Source: Helichrysum umbraculigerum | Lineage: Eukaryota; Streptophyta; Magnoliopsida; Asterales; Asteraceae | Reading direction: 5' to 3' | Assembly: GCA_949592205.1 (NCBI GenBank) | Contig: CATIUR010000003.1 | Location: forward strand, 168,629,759-168,693,758 | Length of the DNA: 64,000 nucleotides | Shown here: positions 10,179 to 22,222 of the stretch, in pieces | How the letters are laid out: every line of letters starts with the position of its first letter | How positions within the stretch are numbered: the stretch's first letter is position 1 | Position numbers and translations under genes: made by a program | Notes under the pieces: model-generated | Databases searched by the model: none | What the model saw: only the letters and a program-made list of their open reading frames with translations | What the model was told of the DNA's origin: nothing

Positions 10179-12444
10179 TTTTCCTAATTCTTTTTGGGGT
10201 GAATGTATTCTTACAGCTACTTATTTGATCAATAAAATGCCAATGCAACATTTGGCATGGAAATCTCCTTTTGAAATTCTTCACAATAAACCTCCTTGTT
10301 ATGCACATTTAAAAACAGTTGGATGTTTATGTTATGCTGCTATTAATAAACCCAACAAAGATAAATTTGCTCCAAAGTCAATCAAATGTGTGCTTCTTGG
10401 TTATCCACCAGGCCAAAAAGGGTATAGGTTATATGATTTAACATCTCATACTATTTTTCATAGCAGAGATGTTATTTTTCAAGAAACTATTTTCCCATTC
10501 AAAACTCCTATTCCTAAATCATCACCTACTTCTACTCCTTCATTTCCAGTATCCATTGATGAGGATTTAGACATTCTCAATTCTTCAAATGGTTCTCATA
10601 ATTCTGCTATTCCTTCCTGTTCTGATTCTGATTCACATGATACTTATTCTCCTTCTGCTCCTCACATTGATTCTCCTGTTTCTAATTCAACTCCTTCTAT
10701 TCCTGTTGCTCCTCAAAATATTCCTTCCTCTTCAGCACCTGTTACTTTAAGAAGATCAACTAGGTCCACAACTAGACCTGCATGGCTACAAGACTTTGTT
10801 GATCCTCTTAAGTCTAAACAATCTAAGGTTCAATATCCTTTGTTTACCAGTACAGACATTGCCACTATACCTGAAAATCATGTTGCTTTCTTAGCAAATG
10901 TTTTTGCTCACTCTGAACCCACATCTTATCATCAAGCTTCTCAAAATCCTCAATGGGTAGAAGCCATGAACAAAGAGCTTCTTGCTTTAGAAGCAAATGA
11001 TACATGGACTTTAACCTCTTTACCTGCTGGTCATAAGGCCATTACCTCCAAATGGGTGTATAAAACCAAGTTTAATCCTGATGGAACAGTGGAAAGATTG
11101 AAAGCCAGGTTAGTGGTCAGGGGTTTTAATCAAAAAGAAGGACTTGATTACAAACACACTTTCTCTCCAGTAGCTAAAATTGCTACTGTTAGAGTGTTAA
11201 TTGCTTTGGCTACTGCTAAGTCTTGGCCATTGCACCAATTGGACATCAACAATGCTTTCTTGCATGGGTATATTGATGAGGAAATCTACATGTATCCACC
11301 AGAGGGCTACTTTAAGGCTGCACCTAATCAAGTTTGTAAGCTTAAAAGATCACTTTATGGTCTTAAACAGGCATCCAGGCAATGGAATTTAGAATTCTCA
11401 AAGTTCTTAATTGGTCTTGGTTTCATTCAATCCAAGCATGATTATTCCCTCTTTGTTAGGAATCAAGATGGTGTGTTTATAGCAGCTTTGGTCTATGTAG
11501 ATGATGTCCTTATCACAGGTACTTGTGATGCTACCATACAATCCATTAAAGCTGCTCTTGATGATAAATTTACCATTAAAGATTTGGGATTAGCCAAATA
11601 TTTTTTAGGTATTGAGTTGTGTCGAACTTCTACTGGCACACATCTCAATCAAAGGAAGTACATTGTTGATTTACTTCATGATGCTGGTCTGACAGGATGT
11701 AAACCTGTTGATTTTCCCTTGCCTCAGAACTTACACCTTTCTTTGCACAAAGGAGATCCTCTTTCAAGTCCTGATTCATATAGGAGGTTGGTTGGTAGAT
11801 TGTTATACTTAACAATTACTAGACCTGATATATCTTACTCTGTACAACACTTAAGTCAGTTTGTTTCTTCTCCTAAATCTCCTCATATGCAAGCAGCATT
11901 ACACCTACTTAGATACCTCAAAGGTACTGTTTCAAAGGGTTTATTTTACCCCATTCAACCAAATTTGCAGCTCACTGGTTTTACAGATGCAGATTGGGGG
12001 GCTTGTTTAATGACTAAGAAATCCCTCACAGGTTATTGTATTTTCCTTGGTCATTCCTTGGTATCTTGGAAAACCAAGAAACAACCCACAGTTTCGAGAT
12101 CATCAACTGAGGCAGAATATCGTAGTATGGCTGCCACAACGTGTAAATTATTATGGCTGAGTTACTTGTTAAAGGACTTACATGTTCCTGTGCGTTTACC
12201 AGTCACTTTGTTCTGTGATAACAAGTCTGCACAGCAAATCGCAGCAAATCCTTGTTTCCATGATCGGACTAAACACATGGAAATTGATGTTCACTTCACT
12301 CGGGACAAGGTTCAAGACGGGTTTTTGCAAACAGCTTTTATTCCTTCTCACCAACAATTAGCAGATCTTATGACAAAGGCTTTAAACAAGCTGCAACATT
12401 TTCATCTTTCACACAAGTTGGGACTTTCAGATCCTCCAACTTGA
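10174..12444 (+). pseudogene. Copia pol, C-terminal part (integrase tail, reverse transcriptase, RNase H)
   Basis: Continues the copia polyprotein after the gypsy insertion. The open stretch begins a few codons earlier in LTR sequence, so the apparent start Met at 10159 is not real. The integrase C-terminal region reads GVPNS-like FPNSFWGECI, LINKMP and GYPPGQKGYRLY. Reverse transcriptase shows KWVYKTKFNPDGTVERLKAR, FSPVAK, QLDINNAFLHG and the catalytic YVDDVLITG. RNase H shows TDADWGAC and SRSSTEAEYRSMA. The frame ends with TGA at 12442-12444. No lesion was seen within this part; it is dead only because of the two upstream stops and the insertion. Confidence 0.93.
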
Positions 12445-12452
12445 GGGGGGGA
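12444..12452 (+). other. Polypurine tract of the copia element
   Basis: AGGGGGGGA overlaps the stop codon of the copia polyprotein and abuts the TG of its 3' LTR, the usual compact layout of copia 3' ends. Confidence 0.85.
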
Positions 12453-12656
12453 TGTAGAAGTATTGTATACTTTATGTTACTATTGTAAATACTCAAACTT
12501 CAGGGACTTAAGTGTAACTTATTAGTTAGAGTTTGTTAGTGATTAGTTAATAGCAGTTAACGATAGTTAGTTGTATATAATACTGTATGATTTTCATTAC
12601 CAGTGTATCTTTCATAATCAATGAAAACTTAAGCTTCGATTACTCTTCCGCGTTCA
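12453..12656 (+). repeat. 3' LTR of the copia element (204 bp)
   Basis: Starts TGTAGAAG and ends GTTCA; after it the sequence turns into S-RLK exon 1. A TATA-like stretch (TATATAATA) is at about 12573. The length is typical of small copia LTRs. The partner LTR is outside the window, so age cannot be judged. Confidence 0.85.
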
Positions 12657-15168
12657 TAGAACCAAACCCCGTATATGCATACACGTTTGTTTCTAATGAA
12701 AACGAGACTTACATAGTATCCAATCTGATAAGTAGCTCTGTTCTTAGTATAATGAAGTTAATTTCTGCAGGCACCATGGGACGGTATAATTGGATCAATC
12801 CAACCCAATGATGGTTTTTGTATTCACAAGCAAGGACAGATATTTGTAGTGAATATGCATTGTGTGGTGTTTATGGATGTTGTGACATTTCACAAACAAC
12901 AATTTGTGGGTGTCTAAAAGGGTTTGAACCAATTAATCAGGATCAATGGCAAATATCAGATTGGACGAGTGGTTGTCAAAGGGAAATTCCATTTAACTGC
13001 AGTGTTGAGGTGGGTTTTCGAAAGTATTCTTTCATGAAAATACCAGACACTAGGCAATCATGGTTCGACATGAATATGACCCTTGAACAATGCAAGTTGA
13101 AATGTAACAATGAGTGTAATTGTACGGCTTATGCGACTTTGGACATCAAATATAGTATTGGTTGCTTGATGTGGTATGATCAATTGATTGATATGAGAAT
13201 AATTCCCAACAACGGACAAGATATATATATCAAAGTGCCTGCCTTGGAATTAGGTGAAGTTAAATCTTTAAAGAAGGCGCAATTTAAGTTTTATGTAGAT
13301 AGTTTTTTTCTTATTTTGTTTATATATATAACAAAGATAATCTTAGCTTAGCCTTTTCTTATTTATTACAGAGAAAGATAAAACGGCCTCAAGAAGCAGA
13401 AAAAGATTGATTATAATTGTTATCCCTGTAATTATAGGTTTAGTCATTCTACTTGGAATGTACACTTTAATCATGAGAAAGAGAAGGCTAAAGCTACAAG
13501 GTAATATTACACTTTTGAATTGCTATATAGTCCTTCTTTCTCTTTTGAGGTAAAATATAAATTAAGCGTACATGATCTATTCTAGATAAATGGGTGTAGA
13601 TTAATTAGACCAATGGATGCTACAATTGCGTAATACTTTGGTAGTATATATAGTAAACGGAGGAGGTTTTCCTGTTTTGTACTATATATAGTGTAACTAT
13701 ATAATTGCTTAATATTTTGTTTCAATCGAAGTCCAACTAAAGTTCTTGTTTTTGTAGAGAGGCATGATGTTACAGACCTACCGTTGTTTAGCTTGTCAAA
13801 ATTAGTTGCAGCAACAGACAACTTCTCAATTAGTAACAAACTCGGTCAGGGTGGCTTTGGACCTGTTTACAAGGTACTATATAGAAACGCCGATTGACAT
13901 TAGTTTATCTTGATTTGACAAGATATATCTAACATAAAAATACATGTTAAGGGATCTCTTGAAGATGGGCGAGAAGTTGCAGTTAAGCGGCTCTCTTTGA
14001 GTTCCTTGCAAGGAGTTGAAGAGTTCGAGAATGAGGTTATTTTCATTTCCAGGCTTCAACATCGAAACCTCGTCAAAATTCTTGGATATTGTTTTGAAAG
14101 TCAAGAAAAGATGTTGGTTTACGAGTACATGCCTAACAAAGGCCTTGATTTATATCTGTTTGGTAAGTAAATATCGGAAAATGTATAAATACACATTCAT
14201 CTAAGATCATTCAACGAAACCTACTAAAGAACTGGCTCCTTTTGGTAGATGAAACAGAAAGAAAAATGCTTGATTGGTCAAAAAGATACAATATTATCAA
14301 TGGTATTGCTCGAGGGTTACTTTATCTTCATCAAGATTCTCGGTTAAGAATCATTCATAGGGATCTCAAAGCAGCAAATATTTTGCTTGATCATGAAATG
14401 AACCCAAAGATATCAGATTTTGGCCTTGCAAGAAGCTTTGGAGGAAATGACACTGAAGCAAAGACTAGAAGAGTGGTTGGGACATAGTAAGATTATAATC
14501 GTCACCTATTTCATACTCTCCCATGACTTTAAAGTTCTTTTTTCCGTTTCAAATGAAAATATCTACCATCACACTTTCAAAATTTTCAGGTAATATATAA
14601 CAATTTTGAAGTAAAAGTGTCTAGTTTGTTAACATGACCAACTCTTTTATGCAGTGGATACATGTCCCCGGAGTACGCAGGAAAAGGAATTTTCTCAGTG
14701 AAATCGGATGTATTTAGCTTTGGTGTTTTGATTTTAGAGATTGTGTCTGGGATCCAAAACAAACACAATTTTCTCGCTGATGTAAGAGGACTCAATACTA
14801 GTATAATTTAGTGTGCTAAATTAGTTAATGTTTTAATAGCATGTGACATATAATTACTGATTCTTATTTAGGCTTGGAACCTCTACATAGAAGGAAAAGT
14901 CCGTGAATTGGTTGACATATCTTTAATCGAGTCAGACCATAATACACTTCAAATGTTGCGATCGTTGCAAGTTGGCTTACTATGTGTTCAAAACAACCCT
15001 GAAGACAGACCAAACATGTCTATTGTGATTATGATGCTAAGTAGTGAGGGTCAATTACCAGAACCAAACCATCCCGGTTTTTACATAGAAGCTAGAAGTG
15101 GGAGCTCGGCCGACATACACACAGACTCATACAACAACCTTACCATCACTTTTCCGGCAGGTCGATAA
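12657..15168 (+). pseudogene. S-RLK copy A: G-type lectin S-receptor-like kinase, 5'-truncated by copia and with a nonsense codon
   Basis: Homologous to copies B-D from about residue 226 onward. Exons: 12657-13253 (partial), 13372-13500, 13758-13873, 13952-14162, 14249-14486, 14655-14781, 14872-15168; splice phases equal those of B-D. The signal peptide, B-lectin domain and first part of the S-locus domain are missing because the copia element is inserted here; they may lie left of the window. TGA at 12809-12811 replaces a Gly codon (Q-stop-W where the others have QGW). The rest of the ectodomain, the transmembrane exon and the kinase (GQGGFG, VAVKR, HRDLKAAN, DFG, SPEYA) are otherwise open. 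One of its changes turns YGSC into YGCC. A shares diagnostic bases with copy C. Confidence 0.93.
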
Positions 15169-15501
15169 GTAGTTTTTGGTTCATTCACTTTATGGTGGTA
15201 GTTTTGGCATGTAAATTAATAGTAATATTAGTTAGGGAGTTAAGGGAGTCGATGTTTTCGTATCTCGTGTGTCGATTAATACTTAATTATCTTATGAAAT
15301 TCGAATTCAGTATTTGAGACACAATTCCTTTACGTATCCAAACTTCATCGTTGGTGGCAATCTAAGATGTTTTTTAAAAATAAAAATAAAAATAATAATA
15401 ACATAAATGTGAATGGTATGATGGTTTTGCGTTGTTTTGTTTTGAGAAACCTCACGTTTTTTCCGTTGCTACAACTTTATAAAAAAACATACTACAACCT
15501 A
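15169..15501. other. 3' flank of S-RLK copy A
   Basis: Presumed 3' untranslated region and flank, nearly identical to the flanks of B (30261-30597) and C (43982-44307). No gene. Ends at the Helitron insertion point. Confidence 0.7.
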
Positions 15502-18337
15502 TTATACCTCTACATTGATGGAGGTGAGTCAACCGTTTTCCCCCTAACTTTTAATCATAGCCATCCAAAGTCATGTAAGCTTCAATCTAAACCGTTTAAA
15601 GTCCTGATGGCAGTTTTTTTTTTTTTAACATGTGATGCCAGTTTACTCGGGCACAATTTCACTTGGGTTGATTTAAACCGCCGAACTTCTCAAACCGTTC
15701 CTCATTCTTAAACCGCCTTTCACCCTCATCATCATCACAATTGCAGTAACTTTCATCTCGTCTATCGCGATTGAGAATCATCAATGTTCATCCCCGATTT
15801 ACCTCCCTAAGGTTTGGTAGCCATCTTTACCATTCATCTCTAACAAAAATCATAAATTAATTAATACAGTTTTTACTATGTTTCTCAAAGTGATTTTTTT
15901 TGAATTCAAGTCGACTGAAGATGATGAAGACCGTTGAGTCCGTTTTTAGGGTTATGGTTTTATGTTGAGCTATTCATTATTAAAAGACAACTAACTGATT
16001 TATGAATCTACCTAAATCACATGAAATCTTTCAACATTACCTTGCAGGTTGGTTCTTTTGTTCATTCAGCTAGAAAACTAAGATAATAATACAATTGTAG
16101 GAAGTGGAAGTAAAGATATGCAGCATTTTACACTAATTCAATTTAACTGAACTATACTACTCCGTATTTGTCAAGATGGATGCAGCAAGCGATGCACCAT
16201 GCAAAACTGTAAATCTATTCCTCTTATCATTGTTTTTGAATTTTTATAGAAGTTTACAACAACTAATACTCTCTTGCTACTTTACTTTAATTTAGTTGTC
16301 ACAAAAAACTACAACTGACAGTAATCTGAAATTGGGTAAAACGAGTTGATGCATACGTGTCCAACTGTCCATTCTTTTTTTCAGTTTCCTGCAAACGGAT
16401 CTTTTCGATGCTACTTAATCTAATCGTCATTTTCTTTATAATTTCTATAATAGAGTATACATTATGTTTTAAATCTGCAATTCATTCTATATTTGAATGT
16501 TATCTGCTGAAGCTTTTTTTAAATGCAGCCTATACAACAACATACACCGACCAAGCTAGCTGACTACATGAGCTGACTTCTTTTGTTCATGAATAAAGTT
16601 ATGCCTAGGTGGGAGGACCCTGGAAGAGTGGAAGTACTAATGGAGGCAAGTGAACCATGACGCTCTCTAAGGGAATGTAAGGGCAAGCCAGGAGTAAATC
16701 TCTCTGGCCCAATACTACTACTAATGAGATTCCTCAGGAACTATCTTATAAACATGAATAAACGGATGAGATTTTTCCTATATTACAAACATGAAAAACG
16801 TAGCGTAATCTAAGATTCGTTGTATCTCATCTTGTATGTTTAGACAAAATAATTTTCTTAAAATGTAATCTGTCAACATGATATATTTTTGAACTTATGA
16901 CGAAATATCTTGCCTTTGTTTGCAGATGAGATTTGGGAAGCAGTGGAAGGGGTTCCTTGATCGCAATGACAACATGGGCTTCATATTTCACTTAACACCT
17001 TCTGTGAGTATACTACTATCGTTTCTCTAAGCATGAGCAACACTTTAACTGTAACGATACTGGACACTATAGGTGTTTGTCGGTCATTATAACCCAATCA
17101 ACCATTTTTAACATGTATTAAACTCAAAATCTGTTTCAATGGGGACATTTTTAAACCAAGAACTGGCCCGATATGTGCTTGACGTTGCAAAGTTAATAAA
17201 AAAGGTCAGTCTCAACTAGATCCGTTAAGTGTTTCCCATTGAATATCCTCGGACATTGGTGTCTAAGGTTCCTTCAATACTCTTTATCATATAAAATTTG
17301 GATACAGTTAGATTTCTTTTCCTTATTTCCTTTTTATTATTTATTATTTTTAATTGATCTTATTTGCACATGTTGAATTTCACCAAAACGTTACGTGAAA
17401 ACGTTACACATGAAAGATTTTGGTTTCAATCCTACTTTGATCTTAGCATTGTGGAATTGTCGTATTGATGCTTTTAAAGTGATAATTTTGCTCCATGCTT
17501 GATCTGATTACTTGATTGGTTAGAACATACCATTGTGATATGATCCATTTTTACATAAGGAGCACAATTCTCTGATATCTATCCACTTATGCTTAGGTAA
17601 ATGCGTCAATGGTGTTCTAAAAAAATAACGGTTAATATGGTGTGTTTTATTACTCATTATTATTATGTTTGTTTTTTAAGTGTTTTCACGACGTTTACCT
17701 CATAATTGTTGTCATGTTTACAATTAAATATAACGATATATGCAATTTGTTTCCCAGACGCAACGTATGTTTCTATTTGGTAGTTTAGTTTCATTCTTTC
17801 TCCACATTCGAGCAGTTTGCCCGCCCGTAGGGCCCGGCCTGCTTCCCGCCCGAAAGAACCCTTATCTGTTGCTTATTAAAACAGGGGACGTGAGATACAA
17901 TGAAGAAATATTTTTATGTTGCTTTATTGTGATATATGGGGAAGGAACGCAGCTATTGATACTCTCGACGTGTTTTATGGGTGTTGTTTAGTTTTAGTGG
18001 ATCATGTTGAGATGTAAGTGATCATGTTGAGATGTTGCTGCATGTTGCTGAAGGAAATATTGGGTCAACTTGCTCTTTGTGTGTAGGCATTTGTTTTCTT
18101 TTTGTGGGTAATTACATGTGCCATTCACTGCACTTGCATTCTTCGATTATAAAGCATAGGTTTTAAATACATAAACTCTAGATTTACAAAATAATAATCT
18201 CCATTTTTTAACATATTGATACAAATTGTCAATCCGTCGTAATATCTTTCTGTATGTAATCACAAACAAAATATTAAATGATTTTATATATGTTAACAAA
18301 ACAGTTTGCCCGGGACACCGTCCGGGTATTACACTAG
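15502..18337 (+). mobile_element. Putative non-autonomous Helitron, 2.8 kb, present only in the A-B spacer
   Basis: Copies B and C have an uninterrupted site here (B: CCTATTAGAGG), so this segment is an insertion. Its right end has Helitron 3' hallmarks: a hairpin with CCCGG and CCGGG arms at 18309-18326, then ten bases, then CTAG at 18334-18337 followed by T. Comparison with B puts the junction exactly between A and T, as Helitrons require. The left end reads TTATACC rather than TC, so the 5' terminus is less sure. There is no Rep/helicase gene. At about 16926-17003 an exon-like block lies between a consensus-like acceptor (TGCAG) and donor (GTGAGT); it could be captured host DNA but I do not recognise it. 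The open stretch 17740-17991 has no recognisable homology. Confidence 0.68.
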
Positions 18338-18342
18338 TTAGA

Positions 18343-18590
18343 GGTTTGTTTGGATGAGGGGCTTCTAGGGTTTTAGGGGCTTTAACTTCTATTTTTTATA
18401 AGGCTCAGTCATAAGCCTTATTTGGCAACATAAAAAAATAGGGTTTCTTGAAAAAATAAGCTCCAGAAGCCCTTAAACAAGAAGCTTTTTGAAGTGGCTT
18501 TTGAATAGAAGCCTCATCTCCAAGCTCCAGCTCCAGCCCCAATCTCCAGCTCCAGCCACAAGGTCCAGCCCGTTGTTGACAAACATACCC
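18343..18590. mobile_element. Small MITE (PIF/Harbinger Tourist-like?), A-B spacer copy
   Basis: Begins GGTTTGTTTGG and ends ACAAACATACC, imperfect terminal inverted repeats. The interior is rich in GAAGC/GCTCCAG repeats. Equivalent copies are at 30601-30838 and 44310-44558, so the insertion predates the tandem duplications. Family assignment is by terminus style only. Confidence 0.5.
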
Positions 18591-18905
18591 TAGATAGTAG
18601 GAATTTAATGGAAAGCCCCAAAACCCAATCTATTCGACATAGTTTGAAGAGGATGTAAAAATTATTATTGCAATATCGTTCAAGTTCGTTAAATTTATTA
18701 TAAGTTGTCATATACCATGTGACATCCTTACAAGTTAATTGTATTTTTATGCACTTAACCATTAAATTATTACAACTTAGAATTAGAACTATTTTCTGTT
18801 TTAAAGAAACACAAGCTGATAATTATAATATTCTTCGAAATTCAAAGAAAGTGTACTCATAGACGATATGTATTTTGGAATAAAAAATATACTCGTAATA
18901 AGACT

Positions 18906-18906
<1 letters not shown>

Positions 18907-18971
<65 letters not shown>

Positions 18972-19019
18972 TATGAAATGTTGGGCTCCTAATAATAATA
19001 ATAATAATAATAATAATAT
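18907..19019. repeat. (TAA)n microsatellites, two tracts
   Basis: Two TAA tracts are each followed by ATATGAAATGTTG and GCTCCT, so the tract plus tail is itself duplicated. Tract lengths differ between the three spacers, as expected for slippage. Confidence 0.95.
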
Positions 19020-19718
19020 ATGAAATGTTGTGCTCCTATAATTTTAAAAGTCAAAACCTTCTTTAGTCTTTTCCTCGCCCTACCAATAATATATCAATAT
19101 CTCTCCCTTCTATATACAAAAAACAAAATATGAAAAGAATTTATTCAGCAACCAAACGGAACAATCGTCCATGTTACATTCTACACATTCAGACCCATTG
19201 AGAACCCATTGGACCTGTTCACACTTTATCCATGCAATTTTCATTGACCTGTTAAACCTGCTAGTGAATTTGCACGCTCAATACTTCAACCCAAAAAAGA
19301 TTTTATTTAACCCAACCAAACCCATTTTTAATCATTTGGGTCCTAATTGCCAGGTATAGATGACATACAACAAAAATACTAAAAATTACATACAATGACA
19401 ATAAATTACAAGTTTTCTACTCATAATGTACCTCCGAGTAGTTGGTATAAAAATACGAATGTCTGATATTTGTTAATTGACTTTTAACGTACTTAATTAC
19501 CTAGTGATATTATCTTTATTCACGTGTATCAATAGTTACACTAAGCAAAGGTAAGTATAATAATACGGAGTAATAAGAAAGATATTGTGAAGTTAACGTT
19601 ACTACTATTTACGAAAATATATTTTGATCAATAATCTGATTTTAGTTATATTTTATCATAAATTCTTTTATTAATATCAAATTAGTAGTGTTTTTCAAAG
19701 AGTAATTCAGTTTTATAT
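19020..19718. other. Spacer between (TAA)n and the Mutator-like element
   Basis: AT-rich, no supported gene. The short open stretch at 19171-19359 is repeated at 31390-31578 and is broken in the C-D spacer, so it is not conserved coding sequence. Confidence 0.7.
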
Positions 19719-19727
19719 TTAAATTAT

Positions 19728-21053
19728 GAGAAAATTGCCCGTTTCATCCTTGTGTTTGTCCAAAAAATCACGTCCCATCCTTGAATTCACGAAATGTCAC
19801 TAGTGATCCCTATATTTGTTATTTCTACTCACGGGTAGTCCTTGATCCTAACGACGGTTAATGTTGTCCGTTAAGTATGGTCACATGCATAGCATGTGAG
19901 GGTATTTTAGTCTATTACCTTTATTTTTTATTATCTATTTTTATCTTGATTTGTTATTACTATAAGTATTTTTTTTAATAAAAAAAGCAACAGCAGCAGC
20001 AGATAATTATCAGAAACAACAATAGCTTACAAGAACAACATCAAGCTCATTATCATCTTCAATAATTACATCGAATAACAACAAGAACATCATCATCACG
20101 ATGTTGCTTTAGGTGATCAATGTTTTTGTGGTGGATTTAGGGCTTGGATTTACAGAGAAGATGGAAGGGGTAATGTTGGTGATTCGGTTAGTTGTAGGAC
20201 CGTCAAAGAGGTAAGGGTAAGGGGGTGATAATGGGAGTTGTTGTGAAGTCCGGTGACGGGGATTATCGGAGAAGGTGACCGGAGGTTGCAGGTTCAAGTG
20301 GATTGGGGGTGACCGGACGTCGCAGTAAAGTTTCACTTCTGTTAAATCGGCATGGCGGTGTCGACACCGAAGTGTGTTTCCAACAATCGTATCGATTCAA
20401 AGGCTTTACGCATCTCAGATCAGGATAAAACACCGTCGTTTTTGGAATCGAGTGAAGCGAATTGAGAGCCGATGCTTGACTTGAAGTGAGATTCTTCGTT
20501 GACGAAGGAAAGGACGGTGGAACCGTCGATGATTATTATGCCCGTAACTGTGTAAGAGAGAGTGAGATTTTGAGAAGTGGTTGATGTACTACAGTGAATT
20601 GGACGGTGATTAAATGATGGTGTTATTTATGATGGATCGGTTCTCATTTCTTGTAATTATTAATAATTTAAAATGTTATCTATATATTTTTATGAAGTTA
20701 CAAAAGCATGGAAGTATAACTGTAGATTACTTTGATGAGATGATGCAAAAAAAGGTTACGGTGGTTCGCAAATTGAAAAAGGTAAAAGATGAGATCTGGT
20801 TTGTGTAAATGAAGGTTTTTAATTGGTAAACAGAAAATAAATGAGGGAATGTGAGGGTAAAATGAAAGGACAATAATATCCTCACATGCCATGCATGTGA
20901 TCATACTTAACAGACAAAATTAACCGTCATTAGGATCAAGGACTACGCGTGAGTAGAAATAACAAACATAGGGATCACCGGTGACATTTCATGAATTCAA
21001 GGACGGGGCGTGATTTTTTGGACAAACACAGGGACGAAACGGGCAATTTTCTC
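19728..21053. mobile_element. Mutator-like element with long terminal inverted repeats (Pack-MULE), A-B spacer copy
   Basis: Terminal inverted repeats of roughly 190 bp (left GAGAAAATTGCCCG…, right …CGGGCAATTTTCTC). It is flanked by a 9-bp target duplication: TTAAATTAT at 19719-19727 and TTATATTAT at 21054-21062. The same element in the B-C and C-D spacers has a perfect 9-bp duplication. Nine-base duplications and long inverted repeats define Mutator-like elements. There is no transposase; the interior carries an EF-hand gene fragment on the minus strand. Confidence 0.9.
20342..20560 (-). pseudogene. Captured EF-hand calcium-binding protein fragment inside the MULE, with a nonsense codon
   Basis: On the minus strand the frame reads IIIIDGSTVLSF, a helix (FASL), an EF-hand loop DSKNDGVLS-x-SE, then RKAFESIRLLETHFGVD, and stops at 20342-20344. 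The loop has Asp at 1 and 5, Gly at 6 and Glu at 12, a canonical calcium-binding loop. In this copy the tenth loop codon is TGA (20420-20422); the B-C copy has Arg there. Only the N-terminal part of the parent gene is present, with no intron. It is likely a Pack-MULE capture, not a working gene. Confidence 0.72.
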
Positions 21054-21062
21054 TTATATTAT

Positions 21063-22217
21063 ATAATTATCAATAGCTTTTTTTTATTACCGAAACATTT
21101 AAAAAATACTTGAATTGATTTTTTTAAACAAAGAAGACCCAATATGACCCGACCCAACCCGATTTTGACCCAATCCGTTTGACCAGTGACTTGTTTCTAC
21201 ATAAACCCGATTTGACCCGTGATCCAACCCTTGGAAATAAAATAAACAGAAAACATACGATAAGTACAATACACACATTCGCAGTATAGATCATCGAACA
21301 ATACAACACATCAAAATACTGTTATCTAACTACTTTAATAGTAACCAATATAAAAAAGATGTTAATCACAACTTTTCCATGTTGATGCAAAAACTTGAAA
21401 AGATCTTGCATATAATAAAGAGTATCGGTCATTGAAGAAGACTAAAATCATCGTCATCATCACTTGCAAACTCCTAAAAATCAGACGATACATAAGAAAG
21501 GCAAGTTAACAAACAACATAAATGACAAAGCTTTTGCAGAAGGGCACTTTTGCGAAATTAAAATCAATTAAGCTTAACATAAAGAAATACTATAAAGATA
21601 ACCAAATCCAACCATGAACATACAAATCATCCCAAAAATACTGCGAATCCAGATTTTTTTTATAGTAATAAAAAGATTAGCATATAAACAAAATTTAGAT
21701 CAACATAAAAATACAGAAAAAAACAAAGCTTTCATCAAGCATACGATTCCTAACCGAGTCAATCAATCTATAGTGATGTTTCTAGCGCGGATCAGGTCAA
21801 AAGTAAAAGTTGTTGAAATCATCTAACATTCATCAAACATACGATTCCTAACCGAGCAATCAATCTATAGTGATGTTTCTAGCGCGGATCAGGTTTTCCG
21901 ATTGACGACGGTAGGGTTTCTAGTAATCTTGAAGATATCATTGACCGTATGATTACGAATGATTCGTTTCGTGATTTGTAAACCCATTGATCAACGCAGT
22001 ACATGATCAATTGCAAGATTAGGTTAGGGGGATTTCTAAAAAGTGAAAAGGAAGAGGTCAGAGCGTGTTTTTTTTTCAAGAGGGCGTGGAAAATTAATTC
22101 ACGGGGGTAATAAAAATTAAGGGATATTTTAGTCTTTAATAAACTCCTAAGTTACTATTTAGGTTGCCATTAAATCTAATCAATGGTTCTAATTTAAAAT
22201 TCTAATTTATTGAATGG
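21063..22217. other. Spacer between the MULE and the solo LTR
   Basis: No supported gene. Contains a stretch of GACCCGACCC-type short repeats (about 21140-21225). It also has a direct repeat of about 55 bp (CGATTCCTAACCGAG … AGCGCGGATCAGG) at about 21742-21796 and 21842-21894. Short open stretches here are equally open or broken in the other spacers without sign of coding constraint. Confidence 0.7.
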
Positions 22218-22222
22218 TTAGG

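Larger units (their letters stand above)
1..12656 (+). mobile_element. Ty1/copia LTR retrotransposon, left end outside window, split by a gypsy element
   Basis: The domain order Gag zinc knuckle, protease, integrase, reverse transcriptase, RNase H is that of Ty1/copia. The element runs off the left edge and ends with a short 3' LTR at 12453-12656. It is interrupted at 1721-10173 by a gypsy element; the integrase frame before the break (…KIHAG) and after it (FPNSFWGE…) is collinear. Its right border lies inside exon 1 of S-RLK copy A, where sequence homologous to copies B-D resumes at about 12659. The host target duplication cannot be confirmed because the left LTR is not in the window; TAGAA at 12657-12661 is the candidate right copy. 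Confidence 0.93.

Noticed and set aside
14016..14204. Open frames inside S-RLK exons in other frames, for example 14016-14204 and 13582-13839 minus
   Set aside because: Shadows of kinase exons and introns, repeated identically in all four copies.
17740..17991. 83-residue frame in the A-B Helitron
   Set aside because: No recognisable domain and no copies elsewhere in the window to test constraint.
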